From contig JACPYM010000068.1 of NCBI GenBank assembly GCA_016196035.1, positions 1-64,000 of the forward strand: 64,000 bases of DNA, given 5' to 3'. This document shows, piece by piece, positions 1 to 8,818 of the stretch; position 1 is the first letter of the stretch, and each line of letters starts with the position of its first letter. The translations under genes and the position numbers were made by a program. The DNA comes from Acidobacteriota bacterium (GTDB taxonomy: Bacteria > Acidobacteriota > Blastocatellia > RBC074). The notes below the pieces were generated by a model. It was not told the DNA's origin, ran no database searches, and worked only from the letters and a program-made list of their open reading frames with translations.

Positions 1-87
1 GCAACGCCGAAGCGCCGCTTGCTCACGCGCGCGGTACTGTCCCGCTGCGCGGCTTTTTGCCATACACCGAAGTGCAAACCGATCTAA
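1..87. repeat. MITE-like 180-bp element, right part, cut by window edge
   Basis: The sequence carries the right inner arm (CGCTTGCTCACGCGCGCGGT, then ACTGTCCC) and the right terminus (GCAAACCGATCTAA) of the element that is complete at 26492-26671 and 52971-53150. The left half lies outside the window. It has no coding capacity. The terminus is followed by TGAATTGCCAA, which recurs inverted at about 190-201 beside the next, diverged element, so the two were probably inserted in related surroundings or derive from a composite. Confidence 0.75.
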
Positions 88-201
88 GTGAATTGCCAAG
101 AGAATCAAGGCAAGAGAATGAGAGCCTTGACCAGTAGGGTGATCCCTTGGCCGCCATTCCTTTGCTCGCTGCTTTTCCTCAAAATAGTTTTGGCAACTCA
201 C

Positions 202-338
202 TTAGATTGGGTTGCAATTGCTTGTACGGTGTCCCTAGGCCGCGCCTGAGCAAGCGCAGCCTCGGAACTACACTTGTTCAAGCCATTAGGCGCTTTGCCC
301 AGACTGCGCTTGCTCAGGCGCGGCCTAGGAAGACACGG
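202..338. repeat. Diverged MITE-like hairpin element
   Basis: The left end (TTAGATTGGGTTGCA then GTACGG) matches the terminus of the 180-bp family (TTAGAGCGGGTTGCA at 52971), but the inner hairpin arms differ. The arms are 227-259 and 304-338, with cores CCTAGGCCGCGCCTGAGC and GCTCAGGCGCGGCCTAGG, separated by about 44 bp. No right terminus of the family is seen, because the transporter gene's stop codon follows at 344-346. It may be a truncated or related family member, and it would also form a stem at the 3' end of the transporter mRNA. Confidence 0.6.
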
Positions 339-343
339 CGCTT

Positions 344-1690
344 TCATTTTGTTACCCAGCGCATAGCGAACAATACACACGCGGAAACCAGCGCCGGAAT
401 GGCGGCGGCCAAAAACAAGGCGCGCGAACTCCAGTGCCACGCCATCAATTGTCCGCCGACCAGCGGGCCGGCGATGGCACCCAGGCGGCCTACACCAAGA
501 CCCGCGCCGATGCCGGTCGCGCGCAACTCGGTCGGATAAAAAGTCGCCGCCAACGCATTGATGCCGACCTGCCCACCCATCACGCCGACGCCCGCAATGA
601 AAACCACGACAAACAGCAGGGCGAGCGAAAGGCCGGACCAGCCGATAAACGCAATGTTCAGCGCGGCCAGCGCGAAACACGGCGTCAGCACGGCGACGAA
701 ACCGAAGCGTTTCACCAGCCAACCCAGCAAAATCGCGCCGAGCGTGCCGCCGATTTGCAGCGTCGTCCCCACATAAACTCCGGTCGTGTCGGCATACCCC
801 GCATCGCGCACCACGGTCGGCAACCAGCTTGAGAGGAAATAAAGATTCAGCAGATTCATGAAATTCGCCGTCCACAACAACGCCGTGCCGCGCGCGCGAC
901 CCGCGCGAAACAACTGCCACAACGGCGCGCCACCTTGGGCTTGTTCCGGCACGAAAAACTCTGCCGCCTCGGCATAACGTTGCGCGGGATTGAGGCGGCG
1001 CAACGCCTGTGCAAGCTTCGCCTGTACTCGGGCCTGGGCTTGGGCCTGGGCCTGGGCTTGGCCTTTCACGGCGAGAAATTGCAGCGACTCCGGCAGCCAG
1101 GCGAGCATCGCCAGCGCAATCACCAGCGGGATCGCGCCGCCGACATAAAACACCGCCCGCCAGCCGTAATGCGGAATCAGCCACGCCGCGATGAAGCCGC
1201 CCAGCGCCGCGCCCGCCGTGAAGCCGTTGCCGACGAGCATCATCACAAAGACGCGCGAGGATTTGGGGCTGAACTCGCCGCACAAGGCCACGGCATTGGG
1301 CATAATGCCGCCGAGTCCGAGTCCGGCGCTGAACCGCAGCCAGCGCAGTTGCTCGACCGTTTCAGCCTGCGCCGTCGCCATCGTCAACACGGCAAAGAAC
1401 AACGTCGCGCCGATCATCACGGGGCGGCGACCGAGCTTGTCGGCCAGCATCGAAAAACCCAGCGAACCTAACAACACGCCCAACAGCGTCGCGCTGAACA
1501 CCGGCGCCATCTGCGCGTTTTGCAGCTTCCAAGCCTGGATAAGCGCGGGCGCGATGTACCCCATCGCCTGCACATCGAAGCCGTCTACGATCAGGCAGAC
1601 GCCGCAGAGAATGAAGATGCCGAGTTGATAGACACCCAATTCAGCCTCGTCAAGCGCCTGTGTGATGTTGATGCGCGCGTCTGTTTGCAT
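344..1690 (-). CDS. MFS transporter, aromatic acid:H+ symporter (AAHS) type
   Basis: This is a 448-aa polytopic membrane protein of the major facilitator superfamily. The segment VDGFDVQAMGYIAPAL in TM1 is the DGFD-type signature of the AAHS subfamily (PcaK, BenK, MhpT, GalT). Motif A between TM2 and TM3 reads DKLGRRP. It probably imports a hydroxybenzoate-type acid by proton symport, which fits the ring-cleavage genes upstream on the same strand. The ATG at 1690 is chosen because an upstream in-frame start would add 16 residues with no family-like character; neither start has a strong ribosome-binding site. The cytoplasmic loop between TM6 and TM7 holds an Ala-Gln dipeptide run (near 1025-1065) that is absent from ordinary family members. 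The substrate is inferred from context only. Confidence 0.85.
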   Translation of the reverse strand: MQTDARINITQALDEAELGVYQLGIFILCGVCLIVDGFDVQAMGYIAPALIQAWKLQNAQMAPVFSATLLGVLLGSLGFSMLADKLGRRPVMIGATLFFAVLTMATAQAETVEQLRWLRFSAGLGLGGIMPNAVALCGEFSPKSSRVFVMMLVGNGFTAGAALGGFIAAWLIPHYGWRAVFYVGGAIPLVIALAMLAWLPESLQFLAVKGQAQAQAQAQARVQAKLAQALRRLNPAQRYAEAAEFFVPEQAQGGAPLWQLFRAGRARGTALLWTANFMNLLNLYFLSSWLPTVVRDAGYADTTGVYVGTTLQIGGTLGAILLGWLVKRFGFVAVLTPCFALAALNIAFIGWSGLSLALLFVVVFIAGVGVMGGQVGINALAATFYPTELRATGIGAGLGVGRLGAIAGPLVGGQLMAWHWSSRALFLAAAIPALVSACVLFAMRWVTK

Positions 1691-1745
1691 GAAAACGTAA
1701 AGCGAAAGCGACAGCCGGACTTGGAACATTGCTTGCACGGTAAGC

Positions 1746-1864
1746 CGTGGCGCAGGGGCGTTTAGAGTTCCGCCTTTAGGCGGTCGGCGGCGCGTAGCGC
1801 CGTGTTTATGCGCCTGCGGCGCGCCACCGCCTAAAGGCGGAACTCTAAACGCCCCTGCGCCACG
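1746..1864. repeat. Long perfect inverted repeat
   Basis: Arms of about 39 bp (beginning CGTGGCGCAGGGGCGTTTAG and ending CTAAACGCCCCTGCGCCACG) flank about 40 bp of GC-rich spacer that itself contains a smaller palindrome (GGCGCGTAGCGCC). Each arm also holds a self-complementary CCGCCTTTAGGCGG. It sits between the bicupin stop (1920) and the transporter start (1690), so it would fold in the polycistronic mRNA and could attenuate or stabilise it. It is not followed by a T-run. It resembles a non-autonomous intergenic repeat; no second copy is seen in this window. Confidence 0.75.
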
Positions 1865-1919
1865 CGGTACTTTTCAATCATTGCTTCAAACTCGGTGGTT
1901 CCGGCTCTGTTGTTCCGGC

Positions 1920-2984
1920 TTAGAGCGCCTGCTCGCGCCAAAGCCCCAGCGCCTTTTGCACCGGACGATCCGAGAAGCTGAACAATACGGCTTCACTCGT
2001 TGCACTATGCGCGACGGGCTGCCAGTTCGGTACAACGAAAACATCGTGTTCCTGCCACGCAAAGGTTTGCGCGCCAACGCGACTGCTGCCGGAGCCTTCC
2101 GCCACGCAATAAATCGTGGCGTCGCTCGAACGATACGCCGCGCCTGAAAAGCCTGCCGGCAGCAGTTGCAGAAACGCGCCGATGGTCGGCAGCGGCGCGC
2201 CGCCTGTCGCCGGGTTGACGTATTGCAACTTGATGCCGTGCGTCGCATCCAACGGGCCGTTTTGATAAAGCTGCTGCAAGGCCGCGCGGCTGCGCGCATA
2301 CGGATAGGCAAAGACCGGCGACGACAGACGCGGCGCGCGGTATTCGAGCGGCAACATATTCGCCGCGTAACACGCCTGCGCATCGCCTTCGGGACGCGCC
2401 AACGGTTGTTGCTCCGCCGGATAGTGTTCGGCAAAACTCCCGCTTAAGGAATTCACCAACGGAATATCCAATCCGTCCAGCCAAATGGCTGGCCCGGCGC
2501 CGTCCTCGCTAGCTGGTAGATTGCCGTGATCGTGCCACGCCCACGACGGCGTCAAAATAAAATCGCCCGCCTGCATCGCCGCCCGTTCGCCCTCCACCGC
2601 CGTAAAGCCGCCATTCGATTCCAACACAAATCGCAAGGCCGAAGCTTGATGCCGATGGCTGCGCGCGATTTCACCGGGCAGCACCAATTGCAAACCGGCG
2701 TACAAACTTTCGGTAATCCGCACGGAGCCGCGCAAGCCGGGATTTTCTAAAACGAGGACGCGGCGTTCGGCCTGCTCCGCGCTGATGCGCTGGCCCGCCT
2801 CCAGCAACAGCGGGCGCAATTCGCTATAAGACCAATGCGCGGGCTGCGTCAGCGTGACGGGTTCGGGTGTAACCAGTTGCGCCAGCGCTTCCCACAGTGG
2901 CGCAGCGTTTTTCTGAGCGAGCCGCGCATAGAATTCGCGCATCGCTGCCGAGGCATCCGGCGCGGCATAAAATGGTTTGGTCAT
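1920..2984 (-). CDS. Gentisate 1,2-dioxygenase-like bicupin
   Basis: This 354-aa protein has two cupin domains (about residues 90-160 and 260-335), the architecture and length of gentisate 1,2-dioxygenase, the Fe(II) enzyme that opens gentisate to maleylpyruvate. The first cupin has the metal-binding pair H110 and H112 in [13 protein letters not shown], followed by the WHDHGN segment (H151, H153) typical of this family. The ATG at 2984 is chosen: GGGAAGGGATTG lies just before it, while the longer ORF starts at a TTG overlapping the stop of the FAH gene. It is 17 bp downstream of the FAH-family hydrolase, which would act on the ring-opened product. Salicylate or 1-hydroxy-2-naphthoate dioxygenases share this fold, so the exact substrate is uncertain. 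Confidence 0.85.
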   Translation of the reverse strand: MTKPFYAAPDASAAMREFYARLAQKNAAPLWEALAQLVTPEPVTLTQPAHWSYSELRPLLLEAGQRISAEQAERRVLVLENPGLRGSVRITESLYAGLQLVLPGEIARSHRHQASALRFVLESNGGFTAVEGERAAMQAGDFILTPSWAWHDHGNLPASEDGAGPAIWLDGLDIPLVNSLSGSFAEHYPAEQQPLARPEGDAQACYAANMLPLEYRAPRLSSPVFAYPYARSRAALQQLYQNGPLDATHGIKLQYVNPATGGAPLPTIGAFLQLLPAGFSGAAYRSSDATIYCVAEGSGSSRVGAQTFAWQEHDVFVVPNWQPVAHSATSEAVLFSFSDRPVQKALGLWREQAL

Positions 2985-3001
2985 CAATCCCTTCCCTCGC
3001 C

Positions 3002-3865
3002 TCAAGCCGCGCGCACAGCAACGTTCATGGTGCCGATGCGTTCAATCGTAGCGACCAGTTGATCGCCGGGCGCGATGGGCCCGATGCCTTCGGGCGTGCC
3101 GGTGTAAAGCAGATCGCCGGGGTAGAGCGTGTAAAACGACGACGCCAGCGCAATCAATTCCGGCACATTCAGAATCAGGTGTTTCGTGTTCGAGGCTTGC
3201 CGCATTGCGCCGTTCACGGCAAGCGTCAGGTCTAAATTCCCCGGCTCGGCAATCTCATCGGCAGTCACCAGCCACGGCCCCAGCACGGCATAGGAGTCCA
3301 CCGATTTGCGGAAGCTGCGGTCTTCCGAACCGCGCAGCGTGATGTCGAGGCCAATCGCATAACCCGCGACGTAATCCAACGCTTCATGCGCGGCAACGTG
3401 GTTGGCCTGCTTGCCGATGATGGCGACCAATTCGACTTCGTGATCGTTGCGGCGGTCGAGGTGGCGCAACTGAATGCCTGCGCCCGCGCCGACGAGCGCG
3501 CTGGTGGCCTTGAGAAACAAACCCGCGCTATGAATGGTGATCGTGTGCGCCACGTTGCCATGATGCACGCCCGCGTCATCTTTCACCTCATTCAGATGCT
3601 TTTGATAATTCACGGGCGCGGCGACGATCTTGCCGGGATTGGCGACCGGGCTGAGCAGCGGCAATCCGGCCAGCGGCAATACCGGCGCAGCCGCAGCCAA
3701 TGCGCGCGCGCGCGCCACGACAGCTTCCCAATGAAGCAGCAGCGGGTCGCCTTGCGGCCAGGGATATTGATAGCTGGGCAACACCTCAAGCGCCGCGCTC
3801 ACATCACGTACCTGCGCGCCTTCGACCAAGCCGAGGCGATTTGCTCCGAAGCGACAGATTTTCAT
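3002..3865 (-). CDS. Fumarylacetoacetate hydrolase (FAH) family protein, probable fumaryl- or maleylpyruvate hydrolase
   Basis: This 287-aa protein has the FAH fold. The metal-binding acids are visible as E143 and E145 in [12 protein letters not shown], followed by GYAIGLDIT and the C-terminal [12 protein letters not shown] signature. Paired with the bicupin dioxygenase it probably hydrolyses fumarylpyruvate (or maleylpyruvate directly) to pyruvate plus fumarate or maleate. No maleylpyruvate isomerase gene is seen nearby. The start at 3865 has no clear ribosome-binding site. The family also contains 2-oxohepta-3-ene-1,7-dioate hydrolases/isomerases, so the specific role comes from the neighbour. 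A nested repeat (3889-4034) separates it from the TonB receptor upstream. Confidence 0.8.
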   Translation of the reverse strand: MKICRFGANRLGLVEGAQVRDVSAALEVLPSYQYPWPQGDPLLLHWEAVVARARALAAAAPVLPLAGLPLLSPVANPGKIVAAPVNYQKHLNEVKDDAGVHHGNVAHTITIHSAGLFLKATSALVGAGAGIQLRHLDRRNDHEVELVAIIGKQANHVAAHEALDYVAGYAIGLDITLRGSEDRSFRKSVDSYAVLGPWLVTADEIAEPGNLDLTLAVNGAMRQASNTKHLILNVPELIALASSFYTLYPGDLLYTGTPEGIGPIAPGDQLVATIERIGTMNVAVRAA

Positions 3866-3888
3866 AGGGAAATGTGGTGTGCGGTTTT

Positions 3889-4034
3889 TAGCTCCGTAGG
3901 AGCGGCCTGTTTATAGAACCGTGCGCGGTCAGTCTCCCTAGCTCCGTAGGAGCGGCATCTGACACATGCCGCTCCTACGGAGCTAGGGGAAAACGGACTG
4001 CCTCAGCTATAAACCGGCCGCTCCTACGGAGCTA
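3889..4034. repeat. Nested double inverted repeat (TAGCTCCGTAGGAGCGGC type)
   Basis: Four copies of a 17-18-bp unit lie in 146 bp, two forward (TAGCTCCGTAGGAGCGGC at 3889 and about 3939) and two reversed (ending at about 3985 and 4034). The inner pair forms a 23-bp perfect stem (3936-3958 with 3966-3988) around a 7-nt loop. The outer pair includes TTTATAG/CTATAAA extensions. Each unit itself contains a short palindrome (CTCCGTAGGAG). It lies between the TonB receptor stop and the FAH start and would fold strongly in mRNA, so it could be an intergenic REP-like element or a processing/attenuation site. Confidence 0.8.
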
Positions 4035-4049
4035 GTTGACAACTCCCGC

Positions 4050-7000
4050 TTAGAACAACAGCTTCAGCGCGAACTGAATCTGGCGCGGCGCATACACGCC
4101 CGCCGTCGTCGTGATCTTGCCGAAGGCTGCGTTGCCGAACGCCGTATTCGGTTGCCCGAAGACCGGATGATTCGGCAGGTTGAACACCTCCGTGCGGAAT
4201 TGCAGGTTCCAGCCTTCATACAGCTTGAAGGTCTTGAACAGCGACGCATTGATGATGCTCTGGCGCGGGCCGACACCGACGTTGCGCGGCGCATTGCCCA
4301 GCGTGAAAGCCGCCGGCAAAGCGAAGGCCGCCACATCGAGGAACTGTCCGCCCGTGCCGACGGTCGGGTTCGACACGCGAATGTTGCTGCTGACCAGATT
4401 GGGACGTTCACCGCCGCCGCCGATGATGCCGCTGACCGCCGTTTGATCGGTGACGGTGAACGGCAAGCCGGTTTGCCAGGTCAGGCTGCCATTGGTTTGC
4501 CAACCGCCCAACACCGCGCCTGTCGCGCCTTTGAGCGATTTGCCGAAAGGCAGTTCATAGTTCGCGCCGAACGAGAAACGATGCCGCACATTGAAATCGC
4601 TGACGGCCCAGTCATATTTCCTCACGTTCTCAATCGCGCCCGCCAGCGGCCCGATCAAGTTGCCGTAACCGCCCGTGCTGGTGCCGAGGCCGGTGACGTT
4701 GTCGTGGCTGTTGCCGAAGTTATAGCCCGAAGTCAGGCTGAGCCCTTTGCCGAAACGGCGATTGAAGCTCAGTTGCAACGCGTGGTAAGTGGAAGTGCCG
4801 CTCGCCGTGAAATAGCCAATCGTCGTCACGCGCGGCGCGGTCGCCGCAAACGGACGCGGATTCGCCGTCGCCGAACCGCTCGGCAACGCACGATTGATGT
4901 CAGGCAGATTCATCGCCAGATCGTAACCGCGCGTGCCGACATAACCGACGCTCATCACGTTGTTGCCGAATTGTTTTTCGAGCACCACGTTGTATTGCAG
5001 GTTGTAACTGGTCTGGAATTTCAAATCTATGGCGGCCAGCGTCGAGGGCGGAACCGCCGCCAGATTCAACACGCCGTTGACGGTCGGGAAACCGCTCGCC
5101 GCCAACGGACGCGGTACGCCTTGCGACAACGTACCGATGCCCGCCGGGCAATTGTTATTGGCGTAATTGCCGGTCGTCGAAGTTCCACAGGTCAGCGCGC
5201 TGGTCAGCGGAATGTTCTTGAGCGCCGCCGCCGAAGTCGTATCGTTCTGGAAGAAGCTCAGTCCCAGGCCGCCGCGCAACACCATGCCGTGGCCCAACGT
5301 GGCGGCGAAACCGAAACGCGGCGCGAGACTGCCGTAATCAGTCGCAATGCCCGCCGTGTTGCCCACGCCGTTCTGACCCGCGACCAAAATCGTCGAAGTC
5401 GCCGGATCGAAATTCGACAGCCGGTTATATTGCTCGGTCTTTGCGGTGTAAATGTCATAACGCGCGCCCACATTGAGCGTCAGCCATTTGTTCAGACGCC
5501 AATCGTCCTGCACGTAAGCGCCGACTTCCCAGGCGCGATAGCCCGGCTTGTAAAGACTGGCTTGGCGAATGATGGTGACGGGTGCGCCCGCGATGAAATT
5601 CGCCAGCCCGAAATTGAGCGGCGCGGGCGCATTGCCCGCCGTTGCGTTGAAAGTGAATTCGCCGCGCGGACGCGCGCTTTGCACCAGCGAGAATTGACGG
5701 CGAATCAGACTCGCGCCGAATTTGAGGTTGTGCGCGCCTTTTGTCCACGTCAACGCGCCGTTGTATTGGTAGGTGTTGTCGAATTGCAGCAGCGGCACAA
5801 AGATCGCGTCGCCCAATTCCTGAAAGCCCTGAATGAGCACGCGCGGCAAGCCGAACGTTTGATTGTCGCCAATGTTCACGCAACTCACGGCGTTGCACGG
5901 GAAGCCCAAATCATTCGCCGTGTTCTTGCCGTCATTGATCGTCTTGGATTGAATCGCCAGCCGCAAATAACCGACCTTGCCTTCAAACAACAGGTTCGGG
6001 CGAATCGTGCGCACCAGGTTGAGTTGGATGTTTTGCGCGCGCGTTTCATTCGGTCCGGCAAAGGCGAACAGCCCGCCCGGATTGATGCCGCCCGCGTCGG
6101 GGAACCCCGTCGGTTGCACGGTCGTGATGTCGTTGAACGAATAGCGGCCAAAGAAATTGGTTTTGTCGTTGAAACGATGGTCTACGCGGCCATCAAAGGT
6201 CGTAGCGTCTTGCGGACGCACCGGCGACGAGGCGTAATTCGCCACGTTCAGTCCACCGCTGGTCGGCAGCGGATAAAGCGCCGCCAGTTTCAACGCCAGC
6301 GGATCGCGCAACGCCGCATAAGGCGCTACGTCAAGCCGATTGAACGGCACGGCGCCGAGCGGTGCCGTTCCTAACGCATTGACCAGATTGATTTGCTGCG
6401 CCGCGTTCGCGCAAATGCCTTGCGCATTGAAACCCGCCGTGCAGTTTTCTGAAAAATCGCCGATGCGTTGTTTGGCCGTCGGCACGGTGGCGACAATCGC
6501 AATGCCTTGCCGAATGCTCAACTTTTCATAATCGCCAAAGAAAAATGTGCGGTCTTTGATGATCGGGCCGCCAATGCTGCCGCCGTATTGATTCTGGCGA
6601 AACTTCTGTTTCGGCAATTGCGCAGCGGCATTGCCCGTGAAGTTGTAATTGCCGTTCGCATCGAATTTGTCGTTGCGCACGAATTCAAACAGCGAGCCGT
6701 GAAAACTATTGGTGCCCGACTTGGTCAGGATGTTCACGACGCCGCCCGACGTGCGCGAGATTTCGGCGCTATACAAGTTGGTCTGGACTTTGAATTCCTG
6801 AATCGCGTCAATCGAAGGCCGCACGCCAATCGTGCCGATGATGCGTTCGTTGTTGTCCATCCCGTCAATCATGTTGTTGTTCAGAATCGGGTCTTGCCCG
6901 TTGACGGAAAACGACGAATTCAACCGGCGCTCATCAGGCCGCGTACCCGTCGCCAAGCCATTCGGCGGCCCCGCGCTCACGCCCGGCGCGAGCAGCGCCA

Positions 7001-7496
7001 GCGCGATGTAATTGCGTCCGTTGAGCGGCAAGTCCTGCACCAGCTTGCCGGTGATGGCCGTGCCGACGGTCGAAGTATCGGTCTGCAACACCGAAGCGTC
7101 CGCCGTGACACTCACAGTTTCAGAGGTCGCGCCGACTTCCATTTTGGCGTCCACGCGCGTGCGGTCACCGGCCACCAGCGTAACGTTGGCGACCGCAAAG
7201 CTCTTGAAGCCCGCCGCCTCGACCTTGACCGAGTAAACGCCGATGGGCAGCAAGTTGAATGTATACGCGCCCGATTCATCGGTCGTGACGTTGCGCGCGC
7301 TATTCGTCCCCAGATTGGTGACGGTGACTTTGGCATTGGGCAGCACCGCGCCTGAGTTGTCGGTGACGGTGCCGACGATGTCAGCGGTCGTGACTTGCGC
7401 CGTGGCCTGGATAACGCTGAACACGCAACTGAGCAGCAAGGCGCAGACCGCCGTCCTCAGCCTGCCGGTTTGTCGTTTATCAAAGGAGTTTTTCAT
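4050..7496 (-). CDS. TonB-dependent receptor, Oar-like, with N-terminal carboxypeptidase-regulatory domain
   Basis: This is an outer-membrane protein of 1148 aa. A Sec signal peptide covers about residues 1-30, followed by a carboxypeptidase-regulatory-like beta-sandwich (VGTVTDNSGAVLPNAKVTV, about 35-115), a plug domain with the Acidobacteria-typical LPLNGRNYI segment (about 145-300), and a long beta-barrel ending in a C-terminal aromatic residue (FALKLLF). The ATG at 7496 is chosen because GGAAGAGGT precedes it and the signal peptide begins there; the ORF extends upstream to 7820 only by overlapping the dioxygenase gene. Its place inside the ring-cleavage operon suggests uptake of a phenolic polymer or ligand-bound aromatic acid. 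The ligand is unknown, and TonB dependence is assumed from the family. Confidence 0.88.
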   Translation of the reverse strand: MKNSFDKRQTGRLRTAVCALLLSCVFSVIQATAQVTTADIVGTVTDNSGAVLPNAKVTVTNLGTNSARNVTTDESGAYTFNLLPIGVYSVKVEAAGFKSFAVANVTLVAGDRTRVDAKMEVGATSETVSVTADASVLQTDTSTVGTAITGKLVQDLPLNGRNYIALALLAPGVSAGPPNGLATGTRPDERRLNSSFSVNGQDPILNNNMIDGMDNNERIIGTIGVRPSIDAIQEFKVQTNLYSAEISRTSGGVVNILTKSGTNSFHGSLFEFVRNDKFDANGNYNFTGNAAAQLPKQKFRQNQYGGSIGGPIIKDRTFFFGDYEKLSIRQGIAIVATVPTAKQRIGDFSENCTAGFNAQGICANAAQQINLVNALGTAPLGAVPFNRLDVAPYAALRDPLALKLAALYPLPTSGGLNVANYASSPVRPQDATTFDGRVDHRFNDKTNFFGRYSFNDITTVQPTGFPDAGGINPGGLFAFAGPNETRAQNIQLNLVRTIRPNLLFEGKVGYLRLAIQSKTINDGKNTANDLGFPCNAVSCVNIGDNQTFGLPRVLIQGFQELGDAIFVPLLQFDNTYQYNGALTWTKGAHNLKFGASLIRRQFSLVQSARPRGEFTFNATAGNAPAPLNFGLANFIAGAPVTIIRQASLYKPGYRAWEVGAYVQDDWRLNKWLTLNVGARYDIYTAKTEQYNRLSNFDPATSTILVAGQNGVGNTAGIATDYGSLAPRFGFAATLGHGMVLRGGLGLSFFQNDTTSAAALKNIPLTSALTCGTSTTGNYANNNCPAGIGTLSQGVPRPLAASGFPTVNGVLNLAAVPPSTLAAIDLKFQTSYNLQYNVVLEKQFGNNVMSVGYVGTRGYDLAMNLPDINRALPSGSATANPRPFAATAPRVTTIGYFTASGTSTYHALQLSFNRRFGKGLSLTSGYNFGNSHDNVTGLGTSTGGYGNLIGPLAGAIENVRKYDWAVSDFNVRHRFSFGANYELPFGKSLKGATGAVLGGWQTNGSLTWQTGLPFTVTDQTAVSGIIGGGGERPNLVSSNIRVSNPTVGTGGQFLDVAAFALPAAFTLGNAPRNVGVGPRQSIINASLFKTFKLYEGWNLQFRTEVFNLPNHPVFGQPNTAFGNAAFGKITTTAGVYAPRQIQFALKLLF

Positions 7497-7651
7497 AGTA
7501 CCTCTTCCGGTTGGAAACGCCTGCGGGGGGAAAGCAGGTGTGCAGTTGGGAACCATCACAACGACCGGCTGCCACAAGGGCCGCGCTCGTTGCAGATCAA
7601 TGCGCCTGACCTTGCAGGCACGCTTTCTTCCCAAAACAAAGCGTTGCGGTG

Positions 7652-8818
7652 TTATTGATTCGTCAATTCGCGCTGCAAGCGTTTCATCTCGCCGTGCACG
7701 GCGTGCAGCGTCATCAGCGCGTGCAAAGGGTGCGCGCCCGCCGCGACCAGGCGTCCGGCGTTGTCGCTGATCTTGGCGGTCGCGCCGACTTCGGCCAGCG
7801 CGCGGGCCGCGTCGAAGCAAGCTGCGGGCAGTTGATATTCTTGCGTGACGCTGTCGAGGTCTGTCAGCAAACGGCGGCGCAACGCGCCATCATGGCGCAT
7901 ATCGAACAGCAGTTTGTTCAAGCTGTAAGCGGCGGCGGGCGGGTGCGCGTAAAACGCAAACCCGCCTTGCTTGAATTCCAGTCCGCCATATTTCGGCAAA
8001 TGGCCCGCAACTGCCGCCTTGGCGCGCGTGGGCAAAAACCGCATCATCGCGTGGCCGTGATGCCATGTCGGCGTGTATTGCACCAACTCGCCCGGCATGT
8101 TGCCGATGGCGCCCAGCATCACCGCCCACGGCAACAACTCTGTGTTGCCTGCGGCATCAAGCTGTTCGGTCGTCAGGTCGAGTACGGCAGCGGCATTGCC
8201 TTTTTCCAGTTCTTGAATCACCCAGCGATCAAATTCAAATTCCGGCTGCGGATACTTCCAGGTGCCGGGGTAATGCGACATCCCGCCGCTGGCAATGATG
8301 GCTACGCGTTCCGAACGTGAGGCAATGATTTTGGCAAGTTCGCGCCCCAACGCCGCGCACCGTACCAGCGTTGGCAGCGGCGGCATATACACATTCGTAT
8401 GCATCGGCACGACCGGGATGGCGCGTCCGCCAATGACAAACTCAAACGGCACGGCGAACGTGTGACCCAGCACCGCGTCTTCCGAATAGGCCAGATCGAA
8501 ACCGGCCTCGACCAGTTTGTAGAGCAGGTCTTCCGCCATCTCACGGTGAATCGGCAAGTCGAATTTGCGCCCGGCGAATTCGGCGATGGCACGATTGCCC
8601 GCCACAATCGCAAAGGTCGGCACACAGTTGAGGGAAAAGGTTTCGAGGTGATCGCTGCCCAGGAAGACGATCACGTCCGGCTTGGTTTCATCCAGCAATG
8701 TGCCCAGTTCGCGCATGCCCGCGATGCTGGCGTCGAGTTGCGCCGGGTCTTCGTCCGGCGGATAGGTAAACAACTGCGGCGCGTGACAGGTCGCCATTGC
8801 GGCAACGATCTCACCCAT
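7652..8818 (-). CDS. Class III extradiol dioxygenase, LigB-LigA fusion (gallate dioxygenase-like)
   Basis: This 388-aa protein is probably cytoplasmic. Residues 1 to about 280 match the LigB catalytic fold, with iron-ligand histidines H12 (ATCHAPQLF) and H57 (GSDHLETF). The C-terminal 90 residues resemble the small LigA subunit, ending GAHPLHALMTLHAVHG. A B-A fusion in one chain is the architecture of gallate dioxygenases (GalA, DesB) rather than two-subunit protocatechuate 4,5-dioxygenase. The expected reaction is gallate plus O2 to 4-oxalomesaconate. The ATG at 8818 is preceded by GGAG; the start codon lies just upstream of the aldolase stop, so the two genes overlap by 8 bp. The next two upstream genes supply the following pathway steps. 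The substrate is inferred. Confidence 0.85.
   Translation of the reverse strand: MGEIVAAMATCHAPQLFTYPPDEDPAQLDASIAGMRELGTLLDETKPDVIVFLGSDHLETFSLNCVPTFAIVAGNRAIAEFAGRKFDLPIHREMAEDLLYKLVEAGFDLAYSEDAVLGHTFAVPFEFVIGGRAIPVVPMHTNVYMPPLPTLVRCAALGRELAKIIASRSERVAIIASGGMSHYPGTWKYPQPEFEFDRWVIQELEKGNAAAVLDLTTEQLDAAGNTELLPWAVMLGAIGNMPGELVQYTPTWHHGHAMMRFLPTRAKAAVAGHLPKYGGLEFKQGGFAFYAHPPAAAYSLNKLLFDMRHDGALRRRLLTDLDSVTQEYQLPAACFDAARALAEVGATAKISDNAGRLVAAGAHPLHALMTLHAVHGEMKRLQRELTNQ

Noticed and set aside
198-1283. 361-codon minus-strand frame overlapping the transporter
   Set aside because: It is the alternative frame of the transporter gene, with Arg-rich composition, and runs through a hairpin repeat at its end.
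3889-4034. Four-unit palindromic cluster as a CRISPR array
   Set aside because: Units alternate in orientation, spacers are unequal and short, and no cas genes are present.
4152-6374. 740-codon plus-strand open frame opposite the TonB receptor
   Set aside because: Arg/Ala/Gln-rich low-complexity product typical of the antisense frame of a GC-rich gene, with no ribosome-binding site or family motif; the minus-strand receptor has a signal peptide, domains and SD.
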